The notes under the pieces: model-generated
Databases searched by the model: none
What the model saw: only the letters and a program-made list of their open reading frames with translations
Told to the model about the DNA's origin: nothing
Translations under genes and position numbers: made by a program
DNA from: a candidate division TA06 bacterium
GTDB lineage: Bacteria > Ratteibacteria > UBA8468 > MWAK01
Length of the DNA stretch: 11,188 bases
Reading direction: 5' to 3'
Assembly: GCA_022704925.1 (NCBI GenBank)
Contig: JAKJFK010000038.1
Coordinates: forward strand, 1-11,188
Shown: positions 6,247-11,188 of the stretch, piece by piece
Layout: every line of letters starts with the position of its first letter
Position numbering within the stretch: the stretch's first letter is position 1

Positions 6247-7299
6247 CTAATAGCGCGACTCCAGCACCCGGCGGCCGAAGAAACGGCAGGAGAGGCAGCC
6301 GTCCTTGGGGCAGACCTCCAGGCAGCGCAGGCACATGATACAGCCGTTCTGGTTGTACTTCCGGTCGGTATCGGCCTCGTACATGGCGGTCAACCCCATC
6401 GGGCAGGCGTCGGCGCAGTAGCCGCACTTGTTGCACTTGACCGCCTTCTTGTGCAGTTCCAGGCCGGCCCCCCGGTTGAACCAGGAGTTGACCAGGCCGA
6501 CCGGGCAGAGATGGCACCAGACCCGGCGCCCCCAGTAGAAAGCCGCCACGAAGAGGCCCAGAACCAGCCAGGCCAGCAGGGTAAAGGTGGCGCTGACCCC
6601 GTTGGTAAAATCCTTCCAGCCGGGCTTGATGAGGCCGAAGACCGGGCAGACCAGGCGGGCCGGGCAGATCTGGCAGTAAGGCAGGAACCAGTAGCACTGG
6701 AAACGGGAGTAGTTGGGCAGGCCGATGAAGGTCGAGATGCCCAGGGTGGCTCCCAGCAGGCCGTAGGAGGAGAAGACCAGCGCATTCCGGAAGCCGGCCG
6801 GGAAACGGCGGACCGGCACGTTCATCCGGCGCCGGAGCCAGCTCAGCAGATCGCCCAGGGAGCCGATCGGGCAGACCCAGCCGCACCAGAACCGACCCAG
6901 GAGAAAACAGAGCAGCACGAAGAGGGTCAGGTGCGGCAGCAGGTACTTGAGGTGGGTCTGCCAGGTGAAGTTCTCCGAGAAGAAGTGGACGATACAGGCC
7001 TTGAAGAGGCCTCCCTTCGGGTTGAAACGGCAGACCAGGGTGGGCGGATAATTCTCCAGCACCGGGGTGGCGCCGGAGGGCCAGAGGATGCTCCCGGGCG
7101 CGAACTGGGTGGTTGACATCGCGCCCTTGGGCGCCTTCAGGTCGGGGAAAAGACTTCCGCCGGTTCCGGGCGGTTCGCCCACGTTGGCCTCCTGGCCGGC
7201 CAGCCGCCCCTTGAAGAGGTATCCGCCGTAAACAAGCAGGATCAGGCAGGCCAGCTGGATAATCCGGCGACTCAGGGTAATCCGGCGTCGCGGTTTCAC
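6247..7299 (-). CDS. NapH/CcoG-type membrane polyferredoxin
   Basis: A 350-residue inner-membrane electron-transfer protein. TM segments lie near 11-28, 118-135, 175-192 and 238-255. GRFWCGWVCPIG (135-146) and WCHLCPVG (261-268) are the paired membrane-proximal cysteine motifs of the NapH/NosR/CcoG group. Two C-terminal [4Fe-4S] ferredoxin motifs follow (Cys289, 292, 295, 299 and Cys320, 323, 326, 330), plus an extra pair at 335/338. Cys90, 102, 202, 209, 212 and 218 are additional. Relatives pass electrons between the quinone pool and periplasmic or cytoplasmic partners. The GTG start at 7299 overlaps the preceding stop (GTGA) and has GGAGG 8 bp upstream. Co-transcription with the double-cubane-like pair suggests that it handles that enzyme's electrons; this is inferred. 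Confidence 0.85.
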   Translation of the reverse strand: MKPRRRITLSRRIIQLACLILLVYGGYLFKGRLAGQEANVGEPPGTGGSLFPDLKAPKGAMSTTQFAPGSILWPSGATPVLENYPPTLVCRFNPKGGLFKACIVHFFSENFTWQTHLKYLLPHLTLFVLLCFLLGRFWCGWVCPIGSLGDLLSWLRRRMNVPVRRFPAGFRNALVFSSYGLLGATLGISTFIGLPNYSRFQCYWFLPYCQICPARLVCPVFGLIKPGWKDFTNGVSATFTLLAWLVLGLFVAAFYWGRRVWCHLCPVGLVNSWFNRGAGLELHKKAVKCNKCGYCADACPMGLTAMYEADTDRKYNQNGCIMCLRCLEVCPKDGCLSCRFFGRRVLESRY

Positions 7300-7838
7300 C
7301 GGGAGGTCCTCCGGGAGCGGATCACGGTCAGGAAGAGGAGCGCGGTCAACGGAACCAGGTGCCAGTAGTAGCGGATATCGGGACTGCGGTCGACCCGCAC
7401 GTTGATCTGGCCCACCGGCATGTCCATGGTCTCGACGGTCCGGGCGGCGCCGCCCACCGAAAAAGCCGACACCGGCAGAACGGCGGTTTCGCCCAGGCGC
7501 TTCGCCCGCAGCGTATCGCCGCCGTAAACGAGATGGTAACGGTCGGGACGGCTGGAATTGGCCGCAAAGGTGATGTCGGCGCTCAGCAGGGAACCGTCGA
7601 ACCAGGTCTCCCGGACCTTGACGTTGGTCGCCACCTCCAGCCCGGCGGCATTGACGACCTTCAGCTGGTTCTCATCGCCAACCGCCCCGGGCGGAAAGGC
7701 GACCAGGCCCGAGGCGTAAAAATCGCCCTTGAAGGAAGGGTAGGTGAAGGAGATCTCCAGCCTTTCGGCGGCCGACGCCCCGGCGGCCGACAGGCAGAGC
7801 AGGAAAAGGATCCCGGCGTTGATCAAGATTCGTTTCAT
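7296..7838 (-). CDS. Secreted protein with C-terminal membrane anchor, family not recognised
   Basis: The 180-residue protein has a Sec signal peptide (MKRILINAGILFLLCLSAAG, cleavage probably after ASA at about 23). A periplasmic, mostly beta-strand region (24-155) follows, then a single TM helix (about 159-174) ending in the basic cytoplasmic tail RSRRTSR. No cysteine remains after the signal peptide and no cofactor motif is visible. The region EISFTYPSFKGDFYASGLVAFPPG...LEVATNV resembles generic beta-sandwich repeats only. Its stop overlaps the start of the polyferredoxin gene, so the two products are probably partners, perhaps as a periplasmic accessory subunit. ATG 7838 lacks a clear ribosome site; the upstream gene ends 24 bp before it. 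Confidence 0.7.
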   Translation of the reverse strand: MKRILINAGILFLLCLSAAGASAAERLEISFTYPSFKGDFYASGLVAFPPGAVGDENQLKVVNAAGLEVATNVKVRETWFDGSLLSADITFAANSSRPDRYHLVYGGDTLRAKRLGETAVLPVSAFSVGGAARTVETMDMPVGQINVRVDRSPDIRYYWHLVPLTALLFLTVIRSRRTSR

Positions 7839-7862
7839 GGGGCGGCTGGTTGGGCTCCGGGA

Positions 7863-8894
7863 TCAGGGTGCCATGATGAACTGACCGTAACCCCGCTCGG
7901 AATTGAAGCCGGAGGCGTCGGCCGACCAGTAGCTCTCTTCCGAGACACCGGAAGCCTTGAATCGTTCCAGGCGCAGGAACCAGGGGCGGACCAGCTGGGG
8001 ACCGGAAAGGTTCAGGTCGGAGAAGGGGATGGAGCATTCGACCAGCCAGCCGTCCTTCTGGCGGGAGACCGACTGCTTCAGCCCGGCCGGACTCCAGGCC
8101 GACTGCTTCCCGGAGGCCTCGATCCGGCTGGTCGTCTGGGAACCGGCCGCCGAGATGGTCACCCCGTAAACCGGGGCGCCGGCCGGACCGGCCAGCCAGA
8201 TCCGGACCTGGTCCCGAAGGCCGATCTGCTCGGGCCGTTCGTCCCGGCAGAAAACGGCCAGGTAAAACCGGCTGGAGTCGTACCCCAGCAGGCCGTAGGT
8301 CTGGTTGACGGCGTTGCCGCCCGCCCGGGAGGAAAATTTCGAGGCGACCGCCGCCCCCTTCCAGGCCGGGTCGCCGGGCTGACCGTCCACCTGGGGCGGG
8401 GTGGACATCGCCCGGACCTGAAAGCGACTGGCCTTGGACTCCGCGGGGGCGGTCCGGCCGGGCTCGGTTCCGGCCGCCGGGCCGGCCGCTTCGCCGCCGG
8501 TGTTAAGGCTGAAGCGTTTGAACTCGCGGCCGCCGCCGACCAGGCGGAAATTAACCCCGTAATTCCCGCTGGCCACGCCGGGATGGGGCGACATGGTCAC
8601 CTCGAAGAAGGCGCGCTGGTCCTTGGGTATGGACATCCGGGCCGGGGTAATCTGAAAGTCGAAGGCCGGGCTGTCGGCCTGAAGGCTGATCTCGGCGATG
8701 CCCCGGTCCATGTTGTTCTGGAGGAAAATCTTGAAGGTCAGCCGGTCTTTGACGACCAGATTGTAATTCTCGGGCTTGACGATCAGCTTGTCCTGCTGCC
8801 GGAAGACGTTGTCGCAAAGGTGGGCCTCCCCGTCAAAAGACCAGAGCAGCAGAAAAGCCAGTAAAGCAGCCCGACAAAATTGTTTCTTCAGCAT
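7863..8894 (-). CDS. Secreted two-domain protein: Ig-like N-domain plus CBM9/DOMON-like C-domain
   Basis: A 343-residue protein with a signal peptide (1-24), likely cleaved after GEA to leave mature His25 (HLCDNVF). Residues 25-132 look like an all-beta, Ig-like domain of the kind found in secreted proteins (KIFLQNNMDRGIAEISL, GNYGVNFRLVGG). A low-complexity Ala/Gly/Pro linker follows (about 133-157). Residues 158-343 match the CBM9-like/DOMON-like pattern: PPQVDGQPGDPAWKGA at the start, YLAVFCRDE, VECSIPFSDL and a closing strand. Such modules bind sugars in glycosidases and heme in some dehydrogenase subunits; the heme option fits the redox operon but no ligand can be assigned from sequence. 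ATG 8894 has AGGAG about 8 bp upstream. First gene of the operon running to 4218. Confidence 0.75.
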   Translation of the reverse strand: MLKKQFCRAALLAFLLLWSFDGEAHLCDNVFRQQDKLIVKPENYNLVVKDRLTFKIFLQNNMDRGIAEISLQADSPAFDFQITPARMSIPKDQRAFFEVTMSPHPGVASGNYGVNFRLVGGGREFKRFSLNTGGEAAGPAAGTEPGRTAPAESKASRFQVRAMSTPPQVDGQPGDPAWKGAAVASKFSSRAGGNAVNQTYGLLGYDSSRFYLAVFCRDERPEQIGLRDQVRIWLAGPAGAPVYGVTISAAGSQTTSRIEASGKQSAWSPAGLKQSVSRQKDGWLVECSIPFSDLNLSGPQLVRPWFLRLERFKASGVSEESYWSADASGFNSERGYGQFIMAP

Positions 8895-8987
8895 AACCGG
8901 CTCCTAATGTCGGCTAAAAATTACTAATTAAAAAATAATGTTGATTAAGATTACCATAAAGTTTGTTTTTCGGACAAATGCCGTTGT
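8895..8987 (-). promoter_or_regulatory. AT-rich intergenic region, probable promoter of the redox operon
   Basis: This 93-bp gap between the epimerase stop and the secreted-protein start is the main AT-rich stretch on the right half. On the minus strand TTGTCC (about 8971-8966) lies 18 bp before TGGTAATCT, a possible extended but poor -10. Other AT-rich hexamers follow, so the exact start cannot be fixed. A CGG/CCG 3-bp inverted repeat before AAAAAC is too short to call a terminator. Confidence 0.35.
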
Positions 8988-9638
8988 TTAAAGATTATCC
9001 GGCGGCAAGCCGATGTCGGCCACCACCACCCGGCCCAGGTAGGCGGCGGCCGCCGGGTTGCGGAAACCCAGTTTCGGATGGCCGAAGGTCACGGTCACCG
9101 AGGCCCGGACCGCGCATCCCAACGGTTCGCCCCGGTCGGCGTCCAGGCCGCTGGGAAGGTCGGCGGCCGCCACCGGCACCCCGAGGGAGTTGATCCGTTC
9201 CACCAGGTCGGCGTAAAAACCTTCCAGGGGGCCGCGCAGCCCGATGCCGAAAATCGCGTCGATCACCGCCGCCGGCGGCTCGGGCGGCTCTAAAACCTCC
9301 AGGTCGGCGGTCTTTTCGAGGCGGCCGGCCGCCAGGCCGGTCTTCCTCAGCGCTTCGAAGTTGGCGGCCGTCTCGGCCGTGAATGGCCGGGGCGGACCAA
9401 CCAGGAAAAGGCGGACCCGGCCGCCCCGCTCCGCCAGGAGGCGGCCGGCCGCCAGGCCATCACCGCCGTTGTTCCCGTAACCACAAATGACAAGGTAATT
9501 ACCGACCCCGGCCAGCCGGAAGGCCTCCCCGGCCAGCGCCTGGCCGGCCCGTTCCATCAGGCGGAGCGCCGGGATGCCAAGCTCCTCGATGGCCCGGCGT
9601 TCCAGGGCCCGCATTTCGGCCGCGCTCAGGTACTTCAC
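8988..9638 (-). CDS. nnrE: NAD(P)H-hydrate epimerase, single-domain YjeF_N protein
   Basis: The 216-residue protein interconverts the R and S epimers of damaged NAD(P)H hydrates. Visible signatures are the N-terminal KYLSAAEMRALERRAIEELG, LRLMERAG (about 25-32), the Rossmann turn VICGYGNNGGDGLAAGRLL (about 51-69), VIDAIFGIGLRG (about 125-136), and AADLPSGLDADRGEPLG, with Asp before LPSG as in the family. In many bacteria this domain is fused to the ATP/ADP-dependent dehydratase NnrD; here it stands alone, and no NnrD is in the window. The GTG start at 9638 overlaps the stop of the DUF1232 gene (GTGA) and has GGAGG 6 bp upstream. A longer open frame to 9788 has no such support. Confidence 0.9.
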   Translation of the reverse strand: MKYLSAAEMRALERRAIEELGIPALRLMERAGQALAGEAFRLAGVGNYLVICGYGNNGGDGLAAGRLLAERGGRVRLFLVGPPRPFTAETAANFEALRKTGLAAGRLEKTADLEVLEPPEPPAAVIDAIFGIGLRGPLEGFYADLVERINSLGVPVAAADLPSGLDADRGEPLGCAVRASVTVTFGHPKLGFRNPAAAAYLGRVVVADIGLPPDNL

Positions 9639-10069
9639 GAAGAACCTCCGGCTCGGCCGGCCGCCAGCCGGCTCAGCCACCGGAACAGCAGGACAATCAG
9701 AAGCAGCCAGATGATTACGATAACCACGGCCGCCCAACGCCCCGGCCGCCGTCCGGCTTCGAAATCCTCCCGCACCCGGGCCCGGCATTCGGCCAGGACC
9801 TCCGGCGGGATCATCCTGAGGGCCAGCAGGATTCCGGCCGGAACCAGCAGCAGGTCGTCAAGGTAACCCAGGACCGGGATGAAATCGGGTATCAGGTCGA
9901 TCGGGCTGAAGGCGTAACCGACCACGAGGGCTATTATCAGCCGGGCCGGCCGGGAAACCCGGGGATCCCGGTAGGCCCGGTAAAGAACCCAGGTCTCACG
10001 TTCGAGCGCCGCCGCTCTTTCCCTGATCTTTGCGATTATTCTGCCGCGCACGGAATTTCCCGATGGCAC
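9635..10069 (-). CDS. DUF1232 (YkvA-like) small membrane protein
   Basis: A protein of about 144 residues. The block GYAFSPIDLIPDFIPVLGYLDDLLLVPAGILLALRMIP (about 51-88) is the hallmark of DUF1232, whose function is not established. A C-terminal hydrophobic segment (WAAVVIVIIWLLLIVLLF, about 112-129) followed by RWLSRLAAGR is a likely TM anchor. The GTG at 10069 is the longest start but has its purine stretch (AAGG) directly against it; an in-frame GTG at 10051 with GGGA upstream would remove six residues and is about as likely. It overlaps the epimerase by 4 bp and follows dodecin by 48 bp. Confidence 0.85.
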   Translation of the reverse strand: MPSGNSVRGRIIAKIRERAAALERETWVLYRAYRDPRVSRPARLIIALVVGYAFSPIDLIPDFIPVLGYLDDLLLVPAGILLALRMIPPEVLAECRARVREDFEAGRRPGRWAAVVIVIIWLLLIVLLFRWLSRLAAGRAGGSS

Positions 10070-10074
10070 CTTGC

Positions 10075-10099
10075 GAAACGTACAACCGTCGCCCGTTTC
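10075..10099 (-). promoter_or_regulatory. Inverted repeat between dodecin and DUF1232 genes
   Basis: GAAACG and CGTTTC form a perfect 6-bp arm pair separated by 13 nt, just upstream of the DUF1232 start. It is not followed by a U-run. It could be an mRNA hairpin or a protein site; support is limited to the symmetry. Confidence 0.2.
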
Positions 10100-10117
10100 A
10101 AAGCCGGGCCGGCGTCC

Positions 10118-10306
10118 TTACTCCACCGCCGCCTTGATCTTGACCTGGAATTCCTTCACCCGGCCCTCCCGAACCGCCCCGCGCAATTCGACGACCTCGA
10201 AGAAATGAATTTTGAAACCCTCCGAGGCCAGTTGTTCCACGCCGGCGGCCGCCGCTTCGGAGAAACCCTGGGGTGAAACGGCCACGATCTCGATCATCTT
10301 GAACAT
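10118..10306 (-). CDS. Dodecin-family flavin-binding protein
   Basis: This 62-residue protein aligns gap-free with known dodecins over EIV-x-x-SP-x-G...FFEVVELRG...EFQVKIK. Dodecins assemble into hollow dodecamers that store flavin (FMN, riboflavin or FAD) in the cytoplasm. The helix (about 15-30) and three-strand layout and the Gln of EFQV, which contacts flavin in characterised members, are present. The conserved Trp that stacks on the isoalloxazine ring (WFEV) is Phe here (FFEV, Phe at about 35), and the usual KVGF ending is KAAVE. The ATG at 10306 has AGAGGAG 8 bp upstream. It sits between a TudS-like Fe-S protein and DUF1232, near a flavodoxin gene that may share its cofactor pool. Confidence 0.85.
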   Translation of the reverse strand: MFKMIEIVAVSPQGFSEAAAAGVEQLASEGFKIHFFEVVELRGAVREGRVKEFQVKIKAAVE

Positions 10307-10329
10307 TGTTGCGCTCCTCTCCGTGATCT

Positions 10330-10347
10330 GGAGACACCTCAGTCTCC
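10330..10347 (-). other. Hairpin spanning the stop codon of the TudS-like gene
   Basis: GGAGAC and GTCTCC form a perfect 6-bp stem around a 6-nt loop. The TGA of the upstream gene lies partly in the loop, and the structure is about 10 nt before the dodecin ribosome site. Without a U-run it is not a classical terminator; it may tune relative expression of the two genes. Confidence 0.25.
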
Positions 10348-10971
10348 GGCCGCCGCTTCCTTCCCGGCCGAAGCAGGTTTTCCGTCTTCTTCAAAAAGAT
10401 AAGGTTCGACGATCCGCTGAAGTTCGGTCCAGAACTTCCGGCGCTCCGGCGATTCCGCCGTGGAGTTGGCCGGGAATTCGAGGAAGGGCACGCTGATGCC
10501 GGCCCGGTTGAACTCGGCGCTGAGCATTTCAGCCATGATTCCCATCAGAACCGGTTCGCCCGGCCGGAGCTCAGTCACCTTCTCCGGTGATTCGGTCCGG
10601 TAGCGGTTGACCTTGTGCTTCCCCCAGTGGATACCGCAGGTCGGACTGTTCTCCAGGCCGATGAAGGCCACCAGCCGGTACCGGTTCTCCAGGAACTCCC
10701 GGACCATCAGGAGCGGCACCTCCAGCAGTTTCCGGCAATGATCCCGGAAGAAAATGTTGTTATACTGCTGGCGGCCCTGCGGATTGCGCATCAGGCCCAT
10801 GGCGGTCGTCTCCGGACAGGCGTACTGGATGATGCCGATCTTCTTGCGCATCAGGTACTCGGAAAGCTCCCGGGAGAAGGGGAAATTCTGGCCCAGGATG
10901 TGCACCCGGCAATAGGGATTCAAAAGGCACTGGGCGACCAGGATCACGCGGCGTTTCTCCTTGTTACCCAT
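10339..10971 (-). CDS. TudS/DUF523-related Fe-S protein (CD3072-like putative desulfidase)
   Basis: The 210-residue protein has three well-separated Cys motifs: QCLLN (Cys15), ACPET (Cys52) and NSPTCG (Cys112). Their spacing is close to the three cysteines that hold the [4Fe-4S] cluster in the thiouracil desulfidase TudS and related DUF523 proteins. The CLLN/CPE/SPTCG spelling and the GRQQYNN segment fit the divergent CD3072-type branch rather than classical DUF523. Substrate unknown. The tail after about 195 (KPASAGKEAAAGD) is low complexity and probably disordered. The ATG at 10971 directly abuts the stop of the flavodoxin-like gene (TAAATG), with GGAGG 8 bp upstream, indicating translational coupling. 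Confidence 0.75.
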   Translation of the reverse strand: MGNKEKRRVILVAQCLLNPYCRVHILGQNFPFSRELSEYLMRKKIGIIQYACPETTAMGLMRNPQGRQQYNNIFFRDHCRKLLEVPLLMVREFLENRYRLVAFIGLENSPTCGIHWGKHKVNRYRTESPEKVTELRPGEPVLMGIMAEMLSAEFNRAGISVPFLEFPANSTAESPERRKFWTELQRIVEPYLFEEDGKPASAGKEAAAGD

Positions 10972-11187
10972 TTATTCTCCCTCCGGCCGTTCGATTTCCC
11001 GGCCCGGCTTCAGGCGCAGGTTGCACTCGATCTCCTCGACGAACTTCCTCACCCGCGCTTCCCACTCGGCGTCCTTCAATTCCGGCACGTTGACCGTCAG
11101 CGTCCCCAGCGGCGGCCGGCCGCCGAGCGCCTCCATCTCGCGGAAGGCCGCCTCGGCCCCGGAACTTCCCTGGGTGCAGAAGAAGGC
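10972..11187 (-). CDS. Flavodoxin-like protein, C-terminal part (partial)
   Basis: Seventy-one codons run from the window edge to TAA at 10974-10972. The segment AFFCTQGSSG, then FREMEALGGRPPLGTLTV and a closing helix (ARVRKFVEEIE) match the last third of flavodoxin-fold proteins, where the CTQG-type loop lies near FMN and the remaining strand and helix complete the fold. It is probably a redox flavoprotein. The FMN phosphate loop would be upstream, outside the window. It is the first visible gene of the cluster running to 8988. A flavodoxin is a plausible electron donor for the activator ATPase encoded at 4218-4985, although nothing in the sequence proves this. Confidence 0.65.
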   Translation of the reverse strand, partial: AFFCTQGSSGAEAAFREMEALGGRPPLGTLTVNVPELKDAEWEARVRKFVEEIECNLRLKPGREIERPEGE

Positions 11188-11188
11188 C

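Noticed and set aside
7302-7312. GGAGG/CCTCC symmetry at the ribosome site of the polyferredoxin gene, possibly hiding it
   Set aside because: The loop leaves at most a 4-bp stem; more likely a chance palindrome in GC-rich sequence.
92-8864. Very long open frames on the plus strand opposite the real genes (for example 2650-4125, 4122-5807 and 7359-8864)
   Set aside because: They lie antisense to genes with clear family motifs, have Gln/Gly/Pro/His-rich low-complexity translations with no domain pattern, and arise from the GC-rich codon use of the minus strand.
8964-8983. Possible terminator after the epimerase gene (CGG/CCG followed by A-rich sequence)
   Set aside because: The stem is 3 bp and there is no U-run on the transcribed strand.
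1-11188. Frequent CCGGCC/GGCCGG strings that might be a repeat family or uptake signal
   Set aside because: They fall at no regular spacing or orientation and are explained by heavy use of GCC, GGC and CGG codons.

Overview
The window is a GC-rich (roughly 60-65% by eye), gene-dense stretch. Almost everything is read leftwards (minus strand) in tight operons, with Shine-Dalgarno sites such as GGAGG and frequent ATGA/GTGA junctions. The gene content (type II secretion-like pseudopilins, Sec signal peptides, membrane polyferredoxin, ATP-driven Fe-S enzyme pair, flavodoxin, dodecin) suggests a diderm bacterium with a largely anaerobic metabolism, for example an uncultured Desulfobacterota- or Omnitrophota-like lineage. 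The sequence alone does not fix the taxon. The only plus-strand gene is the last 37 codons of a probable TetR regulator at the left edge, convergent with the rest.

Right to left, in the direction of transcription: (1) 11188-8988 holds the end of a flavodoxin-like gene, a TudS/DUF523-like Fe-S protein, a dodecin, a DUF1232 membrane protein and a single-domain NAD(P)H-hydrate epimerase, packed as one probable operon with a flavin/redox flavour. (2) After a 93-bp AT-rich gap, 8894-4218 is a five-gene operon: a secreted two-domain protein (Ig-like plus CBM9/DOMON-like), a secreted C-terminally anchored protein of unknown family, a NapH/CcoG-type membrane polyferredoxin, a lone 2-hydroxyacyl-CoA-dehydratase-like subunit, and its ATPase activator. 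The last pair matches the YjiM/YjiL (double-cubane cluster protein) architecture, here with its own membrane electron-transfer and periplasmic genes. This is the most interesting system in the window. (3) An AT-rich probable promoter leads into murC (peptidoglycan synthesis). (4) Downstream of murC lies a two-gene cassette, GspG-like pseudopilin plus small TM-HAMP protein, present twice in tandem (2678-1413 and 1408-134).

The pseudopilins are unusual. A beta-sandwich-like segment appears to be inserted between the DPW region and the C-terminal GspG calcium-loop motif. In the second copy the gene is split at the edge of this insert by a one-base shift in a run of six G, either a lesion, a sequence error or a frameshift site. 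The two HAMP genes share a 44-bp identical block within a 141-bp stretch differing at only 9 positions, pointing to recent duplication or gene conversion.

No RNA genes, IS elements, CRISPR arrays or attachment sites were seen, and no gene-free stretch exceeds about 130 bp.
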